Shown: piece by piece, positions 24,023 through 32,482 of the stretch
How the letters are laid out: every line of letters starts with the position of its first letter
Numbering within the stretch: the first letter of the stretch is position 1
Source: JAFGRU01 sp963665915
GTDB lineage: Bacteria > Desulfobacterota > Desulfuromonadia > Desulfuromonadales > JAAYDE01
Length of the DNA: 64,000 nucleotides
Assembly: GCA_963665915.2 (NCBI GenBank)
Contig: CAXXSG010000002.1
Location: 558,001-622,000 of the forward strand
Direction of reading: 5' to 3'
The notes under the pieces: generated by a model
What the model saw: only the letters and a program-made list of their open reading frames with translations
Database searches by the model: none
What the model was told of the DNA's origin: nothing
Made by a program: the position numbers and the translations under genes

Positions 24023-24370
24023 TTATGATGAGGCGCAGGTCAAGGAATTCAGGATGAATTCATCGCCCTGGAGTATGTTTACCAGTCCCTGGCCACAGTT
24101 GGGGCAGAGAAAGTTGGCGTGTTCCGGCTCAAAGGTGTTCCGGCAGTTTTGGCAACTGGCCTTTGCCGAAATGGGGATCTGCTTGAGGAGAGCACCTTCC
24201 GCCCGGGTCCCGGCACTGGCAGCACTGAAGGCTTCCTGCATAACTTCCGGAACAACCTGCTTGAGAACTCCAATGTGGAGTTCGACTTCCTGGATTGTTT
24301 CAACTTGGTTCTGATCGGCAATGGAGTTGATTTCTTCCATCAGGGCCACTGCTAGGGACATTTCGTGCAC
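24023..24370 (-). CDS. hypA: Hydrogenase nickel-incorporation protein HypA
   Basis: A 115-residue nickel metallochaperone. I chose the GTG at 24370 because it has an AAGGAG site seven bases upstream and makes the protein begin Met-His-Glu-Met-Ser, placing the nickel-ligand His at position 2 as the family requires. A longer frame would add MKESS in front and bury that His. The structural zinc site is visible as two CxxC pairs (CQNC and CPNC). It is the first gene of a hypA-hypB pair that reads toward the hox operon and is divergent from yicC. Confidence 0.93.
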   Translation of the reverse strand: MHEMSLAVALMEEINSIADQNQVETIQEVELHIGVLKQVVPEVMQEAFSAASAGTRAEGALLKQIPISAKASCQNCRNTFEPEHANFLCPNCGQGLVNILQGDEFILNSLTCASS

Positions 24371-24567
24371 GGAGGACTCCTTCAAAATTTGATGTTTATC
24401 CTGACCTTTCTTATCATTAATCAGGCGCGGGAAAAAATCAATAATTTATAAGCTTCCAGGGAAGCCTGGCTAAATTGAATCAAATGGTATTTGTTGCAAT
24501 AATTCAGAAAGTCATTAAAATAATTCTTTTTTAGAAGTGATGGGCCTTTTATTGACAGGAGCCATGA

Positions 24568-25443
24568 ATGATCAAAAGCATGACCGGTTACGGCAAGGGA
24601 AGCGTCCGTTGCGGAGAGTACGTTGTTACTGTGGAAGTGAGATCGCTCAATCACCGTTTTTGTGACGTCAGCATCAAGGCGCCGCGAGCGCTTCTTTTTT
24701 TGGAAAGTGATATTAAAAAACGTTTGGGCGAAAGTCTCCTGCGCGGGAAGATTGATGTTTACATCAACCAGGAGGTAGCTGGGGGAGGGGAGTGCGCGCC
24801 TAACTGGAACCCTTTTCTGGCCAAGCGCTACCTGCAGATATTCCGGGAGATGAAGGTTGAAATGGAGCTGGAAGAGGAAATATCCCTTTCTCTTCTGGCG
24901 AACCAGAAAGATGTGCTTAGTTTTGATAGGATCGAAGTTCCTCATGAAGATCTGGCCCGTTCCACCGGAAAAGCCCTGGATGAGGCTATCGCTTCCGTCC
25001 AAGATATGCGTCAAGCGGAAGGAGAGGCCACTCAGGACGATTTGAAAGCCCGTCTGGGAGTTCTTTCCGCGAGCCTCCTGGCAATTGAGCAAAGGGCGCC
25101 GACGGTGCCCCTCGAGTGGAAAGAGAAATTTGCTAACAGACTTAAGCTCCTGGAAAGAGAGACGGTCCCTGATCCCCAGAGAGTCGCACAGGAAATGGCC
25201 ATATTTGCCGACCGATGCGACATCAGCGAAGAGATACTGCGTTTCAGAAGTCATTTGACGCAGTTCGACCGGCTATTTGAGGAAGAGCCGGCCGGACGCC
25301 AGATGGATTTTCTGGTTCAAGAGCTTTTCCGGGAAGCCAACACCATGGGTTCAAAAGGAAGTGATTCAATTTTGAGCGAAAAAGTGGTCAGCATAAAGGC
25401 GGAACTGGAAAAAATCCGGGAGCAAATCCAAAATATTGTTTAA
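24568..25443 (+). CDS. yicC: YicC family endoribonuclease
   Basis: A 291-residue protein of the conserved YicC/YloC family, reported as an endoribonuclease in Escherichia coli. Typical family stretches are MIKSMTGYGKG at the N terminus, EVRSLNHRFCDVSIK, and near the C terminus GRQMDFLVQELFREANTMGSK. The middle has a charged helical region (130-230). The AGGAG site lies close to the ATG. It is followed by gmk, rpoZ and rel, the same order as in many proteobacteria. Many relatives have a RemA-type gene between yicC and gmk; here it is missing. Confidence 0.93.
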   Translation: MIKSMTGYGKGSVRCGEYVVTVEVRSLNHRFCDVSIKAPRALLFLESDIKKRLGESLLRGKIDVYINQEVAGGGECAPNWNPFLAKRYLQIFREMKVEMELEEEISLSLLANQKDVLSFDRIEVPHEDLARSTGKALDEAIASVQDMRQAEGEATQDDLKARLGVLSASLLAIEQRAPTVPLEWKEKFANRLKLLERETVPDPQRVAQEMAIFADRCDISEEILRFRSHLTQFDRLFEEEPAGRQMDFLVQELFREANTMGSKGSDSILSEKVVSIKAELEKIREQIQNIV

Positions 25444-25471
25444 AAATTATTTTTTGAGGAAAGCCGGGCCA

Positions 25472-26131
25472 TTGGCAGAAGAAACTATTGCTTCACGTGC
25501 GGAAATTAAAGAGACTGGACGAGGAACGTTGTTCGTTGTCTCCGCACCTTCCGGTGCCGGAAAAACGTCACTGTGTAAAGGGTTGCTGGAAAATTTCCCT
25601 GGACTTCGCCAATCAGTCTCTTATACTACCCGCCCGGCGAGGGTTGGAGAAAAAGATGGGGTAGACTATTCTTTTGTGACTTCCAAGGAATTTCAAGAGC
25701 TGGTGGTTAGCGGTGCATTTGCTGAATGGGCGGTCGTTCACGGCAATTGCTATGGGACCATGAAAGAAACCTTGAATTCAGCCCGCGACCGGGGAGAGGA
25801 TATCCTTCTCGATATCGACTGCCAAGGGGCTGCGCAGTTGAAAAAGAATTATCAGGAGGGGGTGTTCATTTTTATTCTGCCTCCAAGCCTGGAAGAGCTT
25901 CAAAAACGGCTAATGGGTCGTAACACGGATTCCTCCGAGGTCATCGCTACCCGGGTTGAAAATGCCCGGCGCGAGATTGCCGAAGCTTCCTGGTATGATT
26001 ATATTATTGTGAATGACGATTTTGGTATGGCTTTAGAAGAGTTGAAAGCCATTAAAATGTCTGAAAGTTGCAGAGCTGACAAAAAAGTCTTTTATTTGAA
26101 AAAATTTTCTTGCAAAAAAATTGACGGATAA
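25472..26131 (+). CDS. gmk: Guanylate kinase
   Basis: Phosphorylates GMP to GDP in nucleotide salvage. The P-loop SAPSGAGKTSLCKGLL, GMP-binding region SYTTRPARVGEKDGVDYSFV and FAEWAVVHGNCYG are intact. There is no ATG ahead of the P-loop. The TTG at 25472 follows a GAGGA site with about 12 bases spacing and gives 219 residues, with an N-terminal extension of about 20 residues relative to most guanylate kinases. Other in-frame TTG codons at 25436 and 25454 are less likely. Its substrate lies on the route to (p)ppGpp, matching the rel gene downstream. Confidence 0.93.
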   Translation: MAEETIASRAEIKETGRGTLFVVSAPSGAGKTSLCKGLLENFPGLRQSVSYTTRPARVGEKDGVDYSFVTSKEFQELVVSGAFAEWAVVHGNCYGTMKETLNSARDRGEDILLDIDCQGAAQLKKNYQEGVFIFILPPSLEELQKRLMGRNTDSSEVIATRVENARREIAEASWYDYIIVNDDFGMALEELKAIKMSESCRADKKVFYLKKFSCKKIDG

Positions 26132-26194
26132 CCTCCCGTCAACGATAATGTAAATCAACTTATAAATGCAGATTTTTCTGCTTCTGGAGGAAAT

Positions 26195-26398
26195 ATGGCA
26201 AGAGTGACAGTTGAAGACTGCCTGCAAGTAGTCCCGAATCGTTTTCTTTTGGTCATGGTGGCCGCCAAAAGGACCAAGCAGCATTATAAAGGGTCCGAGC
26301 CTCTTATTGAAAATAAGGCCGGAAATAAAAAAATTGTTCTGGCTCTGCGCGAGATTGCTGCCGGGGATATTGACTATCAAGTTCCAGGTTTCAAATAA
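26195..26398 (+). CDS. rpoZ: RNA polymerase omega subunit
   Basis: A 67-residue subunit that helps assemble RNA polymerase and takes part in ppGpp binding. The pattern MARVTVEDCLQVVPNRFLLV and KGSEPLIENKAGNKKIVLALREIAAG match the family. It has a good CTGGAGGAAA ribosome site and sits between gmk and rel in the conserved gmk-rpoZ-spoT order. A 13-residue tail after IAAGDID is short, and no acidic extension is present. Confidence 0.95.
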   Translation: MARVTVEDCLQVVPNRFLLVMVAAKRTKQHYKGSEPLIENKAGNKKIVLALREIAAGDIDYQVPGFK

Positions 26399-26459
26399 TT
26401 CTTTTTAGTTGTATGGAAATTTATACCTCTTTTTTCTTAACAAAAAGCCATCTGGTTTT

Positions 26460-26478
26460 GTCCGACGTTCTTTCGGAC
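26460..26478. repeat. Small inverted repeat between rpoZ and rel
   Basis: GTCCGA and TCGGAC flank a seven-base loop. No T-run follows, so it is not a clear terminator; it could be an operator or a weak processing hairpin. Confidence 0.3.
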
Positions 26479-26554
26479 CCATATGTCTCTCACCAAACGC
26501 CCAGCTTTTTTACGTTCTGCCGATTGTAAAAATAGTATTAAGGCCTGATAAGGC

Positions 26555-28702
26555 ATGATCCGCTTTAACGACATTCTTGAAAAAATTCGCTCCTATCATC
26601 CGGAAGTGGATCTTGGCGAGATTCAAAGAGCCTATGTTTTCTGTGCCAAGGTTCATAAGGGAGAAGAGTCTCTGGATGGAGAGCCTTATCTGAAACACTC
26701 TCTGGAAGTCGCCTACCTTTTAGCCCAGCTTCGGATGGATATCGATACCATTATCACTGGGTTACTCCATGATACTCTCGAAGAGAATCTTGTTTCCAAA
26801 GAGTTGCTTAAATCATTATTTGGAGAAGAAATCACCGAACTGGTGGAAGGGGTCACCCAGATCGGCAAGATGACTTTTCACAATACTGAAGAGAGGCAGG
26901 CGGAAAACTTTCGTAAAATGCTTCTGGCGACGGCTCGGGATATTCGGGTCGTTATCGTGAAGCTGGCCGATCGACTGGATTTCATGCGGACTTTGGATCA
27001 GCAGACAAAAGTAAGTCAGGCTCAGATCGCTCAGGAAACCTATGACATTTATGCACCCCTTGCGAACCGCCTGGGCATCAGCTGGATTAAGAGTGAACTG
27101 GAAGATTATTCTTTTCGTTATCTCGAACCGGAGGTCTATTTTGATTTGGCCTCCAAGATCAGCAAAAGAAAAGTCCAGCGCGATGAGTACATTGAGGAAG
27201 TCAAGAATAAAGTTGAGCAGAAACTTGCTGAACATGGGTTGGAAGGAGTTGTTTCCGGCCGCGCCAAGCATCTCTATTCCGTTTACCACAAAATGGAAAG
27301 TCAGGGGATCGATCTCGATCAGGTTTATGATCTGGCGGCGTTCAGGATTATTGTCTCCAAGGTCAGTGATTGTTATGCAGTTCTGGGGATCATTCATTCC
27401 ACCTGGAAGCCGATTCCAGGGCGTTTTAAAGATTATATCGCCATGCCCAAGAGCAACATGTATCAGTCTCTGCACACGACAGTGATCGGGCCTTATGGTG
27501 AACGGATGGAGGTTCAGATCCGCACCGAGGAAATGCACCAGGTCGCCGAGGAAGGGATTGCCGCCCATTGGAAATACAAGGAAGGAGCTGCGGCGCCTTC
27601 CTTCGACGGAAAAGATGATCGCCAGTTTGCCTGGCTCAGGCAAATGTTGGAATGGCAGCAGGAACTCAAGGACTCCAGGGAGTTCATGCGCACTGTCAAA
27701 CTGGACCTGCTTTCTGACTCGGTCTTTGTTTTTACGCCGGGAGGTGAAGTCAAGGAACTGCCGCGAGGCTCGTCTCCCATCGATTTCGCGTTCAGCATTC
27801 ACTCGGAACTTGGAGCGCACTGTTCCGGAGCCAAAGTGAACGGAAAGCTGGTGCCACTGAGAACTCAGCTGAATAATGGCAATATCGTGGAAATCATAAC
27901 CTCCACGCATCAATCTCCTAGCAAAGATTGGCTGGCTTTTGTCAAAACTTCCAAGGCTCGCAATAAAATCCGTCAGTGGATCAAGACGGAACAACGGGGA
28001 AAAAGCATTGAACTTGGCAGGGAGCTCCTGGAAAAGGAGCTGCGCAAATATGGTTTGGGCTTCAAAAAGACCTTGAGTGGAGAACTCTTTCAAGCAGCGG
28101 TTGCGGATCTCGGTTTCAAGGAAGCCGATGATATCCTTGCGTCTCTGGGATATGGAAAGGTTTCTTTAGGGCAGATTGTAAGTCGCGTTATTCCCCAGCA
28201 GGAGAAATCTGAGACGACCTCGGTCAAAAAAAGTGATGATAGCCCAGCCCGGGAGAGGGTTTCGTCTGGGATAAAAATTCAGGGTATGGATGATATCATG
28301 TTCCGCTTAGCCAAATGCTGTAACCCTGTTCAGGGAGATCCGGTGGTGGGTTTCATAACCCGGGGAAGGGGAATTACCGTTCACACAGCGGATTGCCCAC
28401 GAACGCAGGGAGATGATCCCGAACGTTATGTGGAAGTGGAATGGGATGAGCGTGAAAGTGGAGGTCGGTCGATAAGCATACGGGTTTTTTGCTATGACCG
28501 GAAAGGGATCCTGGCTGGGATTTCGACTGCCATAACGGATTGTGAGGCCAACATCCTGAGTGCTTCCATTTCCTCCCGGAAAGGGGACCAGGGCGTTAAT
28601 CTGTTTGAAATTGAAGTTAAAGATTTAGAACACCTGAATCAGGTGATCAATACAGTGAAGAAAGTAAAAGATGTCTTTCGGGTGGAACGTGTTCGTGGTT
28701 AA
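26555..28702 (+). CDS. rel: Bifunctional (p)ppGpp synthetase/hydrolase (Rel/SpoT)
   Basis: A 715-residue stringent-response enzyme. The N-terminal HD hydrolase domain retains the metal-binding His-Asp (GLLHDTLEEN), so it can degrade (p)ppGpp. The synthetase domain carries the RFKDYIAMPKSN motif, the RxKD form of bifunctional Rel rather than the ExDD form of dedicated RelA. TGS (about 385-445), helical, zinc-finger (CNPVQGDPVVGFITRGRG) and ACT domains follow. No second synthetase is present in this window. The ATG has only weak ribosome signals, and the 156-base gap after rpoZ may hold a separate promoter. Confidence 0.95.
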   Translation: MIRFNDILEKIRSYHPEVDLGEIQRAYVFCAKVHKGEESLDGEPYLKHSLEVAYLLAQLRMDIDTIITGLLHDTLEENLVSKELLKSLFGEEITELVEGVTQIGKMTFHNTEERQAENFRKMLLATARDIRVVIVKLADRLDFMRTLDQQTKVSQAQIAQETYDIYAPLANRLGISWIKSELEDYSFRYLEPEVYFDLASKISKRKVQRDEYIEEVKNKVEQKLAEHGLEGVVSGRAKHLYSVYHKMESQGIDLDQVYDLAAFRIIVSKVSDCYAVLGIIHSTWKPIPGRFKDYIAMPKSNMYQSLHTTVIGPYGERMEVQIRTEEMHQVAEEGIAAHWKYKEGAAAPSFDGKDDRQFAWLRQMLEWQQELKDSREFMRTVKLDLLSDSVFVFTPGGEVKELPRGSSPIDFAFSIHSELGAHCSGAKVNGKLVPLRTQLNNGNIVEIITSTHQSPSKDWLAFVKTSKARNKIRQWIKTEQRGKSIELGRELLEKELRKYGLGFKKTLSGELFQAAVADLGFKEADDILASLGYGKVSLGQIVSRVIPQQEKSETTSVKKSDDSPARERVSSGIKIQGMDDIMFRLAKCCNPVQGDPVVGFITRGRGITVHTADCPRTQGDDPERYVEVEWDERESGGRSISIRVFCYDRKGILAGISTAITDCEANILSASISSRKGDQGVNLFEIEVKDLEHLNQVINTVKKVKDVFRVERVRG

Positions 28703-28812
28703 AAATCATGAATACATTGCGAAACGGCGTGGGAACAGTGATTGCTGCAAACGTTTTTGTGAACAGAGCGAGCTGGGATAGGTTGGCTGAAAACTGGCGG
28801 GAGAAGTGAAAA

Positions 28813-28866
28813 CAGTCCGGCAGGTGAATGGTTATATATCGCAAGAAACATTCACCTGCCGGACTG
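28813..28866. terminator. Perfect 18-bp inverted repeat, probable rpmB terminator
   Basis: CAGTCCGGCAGGTGAATG (28813-28830) is exactly repeated as its reverse complement at 28849-28866, with an 18-base loop. On the minus strand the stem is followed by TTTTCACTTC, so it fits termination after rpmB. No T-run follows on the plus strand. The stem is longer than needed and perfectly paired, which is unusual. Confidence 0.7.
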
Positions 28867-28903
28867 GATTGTCTGATGCCGGGATCAGGCAGAAAACTGA
28901 TAA

Positions 28904-29098
28904 CTATTTTACCGGCTTGGTCACTGCGCCGCTGCGGATGCAACGGGTACAAACCGAGATAGAACGAACAGAACCATTTTCAACGGTTTTCATCTTCTGC
29001 AGATTGGGCAGCCATGTTTTTCTGGTTTTATTGTGGGCATGACTGACATTGTTGCCGGTCATGGGCTTTTTACCGCAAACTTCACACATTCGGGACAT
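28904..29098 (-). CDS. rpmB: 50S ribosomal protein L28
   Basis: A 64-residue large-subunit ribosomal protein. It opens MSRMCEVCGKKPMTGNNVSHAHNKTRK and ends with CTRCIRSGAVTKPV. It is the zinc-binding type with two CxxC pairs, CEVC and CTRC. The ATG at 29098 follows a strong AGGAGG site; an upstream in-frame extension of 22 residues has no ribosome site and is not typical. It is a stand-alone gene with its own promoter and terminator, without the usual neighbour rpmG. Confidence 0.95.
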   Translation of the reverse strand: MSRMCEVCGKKPMTGNNVSHAHNKTRKTWLPNLQKMKTVENGSVRSISVCTRCIRSGAVTKPVK

Positions 29099-29135
29099 TC
29101 CAAAAACCTCCTGATAAGAATTACGCAAGAGCAAC

Positions 29136-29164
29136 TTGTTACCATGAATTTGGAATAAACTCAA
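29136..29164 (-). promoter_or_regulatory. Sigma-70 promoter of rpmB
   Basis: On the minus strand TTGAGT (plus 29159-29164) and TAACAA (plus 29136-29141) are spaced 17 bases apart, with an extended -10 TGG before the -10. The start of RNA would be about 30 bases before the gene. Confidence 0.55.
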
Positions 29165-29249
29165 GACTTTTTCCTGCCACCCAAGGAGTGCTTAAAAAGC
29201 TCAAAAGCTAGCATTTTAAATATTTATAACTTTTTATTTTTTAAGTATT

Positions 29250-29732
29250 TCAAGTCTTATAATTCATCTCATGGATCAACTTATCAAGTTCTTCCTCGCT
29301 AAAAATTTTAAAGCCTTTTTTGTTTAGCAGTGCGCTGGTGACCCCACATCCGGGAGTCACTTTGTCTTTCAAGTATACTCTGTGGACTCCGCAGCTGGGA
29401 CTCCGTTCTTTGAAAAGCGCTGTTTTACAGCCGGAGAGTTCAGCGATTTTCAGGGTCTCCTCTGCGCCGCGGATAAATATCTCGCTCCTTCTTTTCCCGT
29501 TACTGTCGACCATTTCCCCACTTCCTTCCAGAACCTCTTTTCCGCTTCCCCGGGTGAAACAGGTGCACGGTCGCGGAGTCGGAAGACCGGCCAGCTGTTC
29601 AGGGCAGACGGGAACTGGGATCAAACGATGTCGCGCGAGAAAACTTCGAATTTGGTGGTTTAATTTGACTTTGCCGTCATAGCGGGTCTGGAGCCCGACA
29701 AGGCAAGCACTGATGAGAATTGTTCTGGACAT
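29250..29732 (-). CDS. DUF523 family protein
   Basis: A 160-residue protein of the DUF523 family. Characteristic parts are ILISACLVGLQTRYDGK, PVPVCPEQLAGLPTPRP, ALFKERSPSCGVHRVY and the late TPGCGVTSALL. Conserved cysteines in SAC, VCPEQ, SPSCG and PGCG suggest a metal or cofactor site, but no biochemical function is established for the family. The ATG at 29732 lacks a ribosome site because a repeat element ends two bases away; a longer frame would run into that element. The gene may therefore be poorly expressed or use another start. Confidence 0.8.
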   Translation of the reverse strand: MSRTILISACLVGLQTRYDGKVKLNHQIRSFLARHRLIPVPVCPEQLAGLPTPRPCTCFTRGSGKEVLEGSGEMVDSNGKRRSEIFIRGAEETLKIAELSGCKTALFKERSPSCGVHRVYLKDKVTPGCGVTSALLNKKGFKIFSEEELDKLIHEMNYKT

Positions 29733-29734
29733 GG

Positions 29735-29903
29735 CTAGGAGTCTGTCGGACTTAGGAATGAGTCTATTATGAAATCGGCAAATAGGACCATATCCCCTCA
29801 AATTATCGAAAAATAGCCCTGCTATTCGATCTCAAATTTGCTAAAATCTGTCCTTGATTTCCCATTTTCTCATTTCGATCCCCCAAGTCCGACAAACTCC
29901 TAG
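29735..29903. repeat. MITE-like repeat element, copy 1
   Basis: A 169-base non-coding element bounded by inverted ends of about 22 bases, CTAGGAGTCTGTCGGACTTA at the left and the reverse complement of CTAGGAGTTTGTCGGACTTG at the right (two mismatches). A second, diverged copy in the same orientation lies at 36991-37154. Such structure suggests a small non-autonomous transposable element; no transposase is in the window. Target duplications are not clear. It abuts the start of the DUF523 gene. Confidence 0.7.
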
Positions 29904-29969
29904 TCAGAGGGGAAAAATGGTTATAATTTTTCGATAAAATTCGCGTTGGGAACCGTCCACCGAAACCAC

Positions 29970-30593
29970 TTAAGGGTTGGGTGACAATATCCGGACTTTT
30001 CTGCCCTCGATTTTCAAGCGTTTTTCGGCGAAAAGCTGCACGGCCTTAGGATAAACTTTGTGTTCCTGTTCCTGAATCCGCGCCTGCAGGGTTTCCTCGC
30101 TGTCCTCTTCGAGGACAGGTACTACGGATTGGAGAATAACAGGGCCGGTATCAACCCCTTTGTCAACAAAATGTACGGTACAGCCACTGAAACGTGCCCC
30201 GTATTCCAATGCCTGGCGGGCGGCATGAAGACCGGGGAACGAGGGGAGCAAGGCCGGATGGATGTTCATGATGGCGCCGGGGAAGGCGTCAATAAAGGAT
30301 TCGGTCAGGATGCGCATGAAGCCAGCCAGAATTACCAGGTCCACCTTAGCGGCTTTCAACATTGCGATCAACTTTTCGTCGAAACCCTCCCTGGTTTTGT
30401 AAATTCGGTGATCCACGAACTGCCAGGGGATATTGGCTTTTTCGCAACGGGTGATGGCACCGGCCTCAGCTTTATTGGTGACTACCAAAGCAATTTCGGC
30501 GTCGAGTGAATGATCGTCGCAGCCATCAATGACGGCCTGCAGGTTGGTTCCCGAGCCTGAGACCAGAACAGCTATTCGAACCTTTTTTTCCAT
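29970..30593 (-). CDS. purN: Phosphoribosylglycinamide formyltransferase
   Basis: Transfers a formyl group from 10-formyl-THF to GAR, the third step of purine synthesis; 207 residues. Seen are VLVSGSGTNLQAVIDG (phosphate loop), the active-site MNIHPALLPSFPGLHA with catalytic Asn-His, and GCTVHFVDKGVDTGPVI with the catalytic Asp. It follows purM on the same strand by 43 bases, so steps five and three of the pathway are co-expressed. Confidence 0.96.
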   Translation of the reverse strand: MEKKVRIAVLVSGSGTNLQAVIDGCDDHSLDAEIALVVTNKAEAGAITRCEKANIPWQFVDHRIYKTREGFDEKLIAMLKAAKVDLVILAGFMRILTESFIDAFPGAIMNIHPALLPSFPGLHAARQALEYGARFSGCTVHFVDKGVDTGPVILQSVVPVLEEDSEETLQARIQEQEHKVYPKAVQLFAEKRLKIEGRKVRILSPNP

Positions 30594-30636
30594 AGCCAGT
30601 ATCCCGTGGAGGAGAGTGAAAAAGAACCTATCTGAA

Positions 30637-31692
30637 TCAGCTTATGAGCACCTGCTCCTGATTTCCGGTTTGGGGTTGTATCTCACCGATTAGGCAGGCG
30701 TTTTCCCCAAGCCCTTTGAGGCGCCCAAGAATATCATCAGTTTCATCCTGGCGAACAACCAGGACCATGCCGATGCCGCAATTGAATGTGCGATACATTT
30801 CCGTATCTTCAATATTCCCCCCTTGTCGGATTAACTCAAAAATTGGTGGGGCTTCCCAACAATTCTTTTCCAGGTGTGCTCGGCAGTTTTGCGGGAGGAT
30901 GCGTGGAATGTTTTCCGGCAGGCCACCACCGGTAATGTGAGCCATTCCCTTGATGTTGAAATCACGCAGCAGATTCAAAATGGACTTGGTGTAAATACGG
31001 GTGGGGGTCAGCAGTTCCTCGCCCAGGGGGCGGCCTATCTCGGGCAGGATTGTTTCCAGGGAAATGTTCATTTTATCAATCAGGACTTTGCGCGCCAGAG
31101 AAAAGCCGTTGGAATGGAGGCCGCTGGAAGCGAGGCCGATGAGCTTATCTCCGACCCTGATGGATGATCCGTCAACGACTTTGGCATAGTCCACGACACC
31201 TACGGAAAACCCCGCCAGATCATATTCTCCAGGGGAATACATGCCGGGCAGTTCGGCGGTTTCTCCTCCGATCAGTGCGCATCCGGCTTCTTTGCAGCCC
31301 TCTGCGATCCCTTTGACAATCTCCATGGATTTTTCCAGAGACAACTTTCCCGTGCCCAAGTAGTCGAGAAAGAAAAGAGGCTCGGCGCCCTGAACAACAA
31401 TGTCATTGACGCACATAGCGACCAGATCAATGCCGATCGTATCATGTTTGTCGAGGAGAAAGGCTATTTTGAGCTTGGTCCCGACACCGTCGGTCGAGGA
31501 AACCAAGACCGGTCTTTCGTATTTATCGGCATTCAGTGAAAACAGCCCGCCGAATCCGCCGATATCGGTATGAACTTCCGGCCGGAACGTGGCTTTAACC
31601 AGAGGTTTGATCATCTGGACAAAACGGTTGCCGGCATCGATATCCACCCCGGCGTCTTTATAACTGAGCTTTTCGCGTTCTGACAATTTCAA
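30637..31692 (-). CDS. purM: Phosphoribosylformylglycinamidine cyclo-ligase
   Basis: AIR synthetase, 351 residues, ATP-dependent ring closure in purine synthesis. Family stretches are YKDAGVDIDAGNRFV at the N terminus, VLVSSTDGVGTKLKIAF, MCVNDIVVQGAEPLFFLDY and ALIGGETAELPGMY. The C-terminal HITGGGLPENIPRILP is present. It is the first gene of a purM-purN unit, divergent from rimI across about 240 bases in which I find no clear PurR box or purine riboswitch. Confidence 0.97.
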   Translation of the reverse strand: MKLSEREKLSYKDAGVDIDAGNRFVQMIKPLVKATFRPEVHTDIGGFGGLFSLNADKYERPVLVSSTDGVGTKLKIAFLLDKHDTIGIDLVAMCVNDIVVQGAEPLFFLDYLGTGKLSLEKSMEIVKGIAEGCKEAGCALIGGETAELPGMYSPGEYDLAGFSVGVVDYAKVVDGSSIRVGDKLIGLASSGLHSNGFSLARKVLIDKMNISLETILPEIGRPLGEELLTPTRIYTKSILNLLRDFNIKGMAHITGGGLPENIPRILPQNCRAHLEKNCWEAPPIFELIRQGGNIEDTEMYRTFNCGIGMVLVVRQDETDDILGRLKGLGENACLIGEIQPQTGNQEQVLIS

Positions 31693-31935
31693 CTCCTGAG
31701 CAAAAGGATGGAAAGTGAGTTATAAAAACAAGCCTGAAAAATAATGTCAATAATAAACTCATCTCTTTGAAATTGAACGAGGCCCTTAACGCTTTACAGC
31801 CGGCAGCGGTTGAATTATGATGAGTTCTGAACTCTGAGCAGTACCGGCACCCTCCGGATTTTATTCATAAAAACTCTCCATTGAACGATAAATTCCCCAT
31901 GGGAAAACATTCTCTATCCGGCGCCCGGAAAAAAA

Positions 31936-32394
31936 ATGATTTCAACTTTCACGGTTCAGGATATCCGTCCCATGACTATGGGAAACCTGGCTGCGGTTAT
32001 TGCGGTTGAAACCAGGGCTCATCTCCGGCCCTGGTCTGAGACGTCCTTTCGGGAAGAGTTGAACAACCCTTTTTCCACAGTCAATCTTCTTTGGCAGGGG
32101 GATGAGGTGGCCGGATATATCTGCTATCATATTCTAGTAAAGGAATTAAACATTCTCAACCTGGTGACGGCACTTCCTTTTCGACGCCGGGGAGTTGCCC
32201 GTTTTTTGCTCGAAGCAGCCATGTCCGATGCTTTCCGGAAGAAGGTGGACAAGGGTTTTCTTGAGGTGCGGGAGAGCAATCTGGCGGCCATTTCCCTCTA
32301 TGCTTCTTGCGGCTTTCAACCCTTGATGCGCCGGAAAAATTATTATTCTGATGGTGAGGACGCCCTTATTATGGAGCGAACTTTTATCGATTGA
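31936..32394 (+). CDS. rimI: Ribosomal protein S18-alanine N-acetyltransferase RimI-like
   Basis: A 152-residue GNAT acetyltransferase. The acetyl-CoA pyrophosphate loop appears as LPFRRRGVARFLLEAAM, and the C-terminal EVRESNLAAISLYASCGFQ is typical of RimI rather than other GNATs. It would acetylate the N terminus of S18. The Asn-Tyr end (RRKNYYSDGEDALIMER) supports this subfamily. It precedes pyrK by about 90 bases; whether they are co-transcribed is not clear. Confidence 0.85.
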   Translation: MISTFTVQDIRPMTMGNLAAVIAVETRAHLRPWSETSFREELNNPFSTVNLLWQGDEVAGYICYHILVKELNILNLVTALPFRRRGVARFLLEAAMSDAFRKKVDKGFLEVRESNLAAISLYASCGFQPLMRRKNYYSDGEDALIMERTFID

Positions 32395-32482
32395 AAATAT
32401 AATAAAAACATAATGTTCTGTTTGAAAAAACATAAATTACTTGGGGCTATATTCTTCTTTAAAAGATCCGGGAGAGCGTTGC

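Noticed and set aside
24421..25254. 277-codon minus-strand open frame
   Set aside because: It is antisense to yicC, and its composition is not protein-like.
26816..28093. Long 425-codon minus-strand open frame
   Set aside because: It lies entirely inside rel on the other strand and shows no family resemblance.
31693..31935. Purine riboswitch or PurR operator upstream of purM
   Set aside because: No aptamer-like conserved core or palindromic PurR box could be seen.
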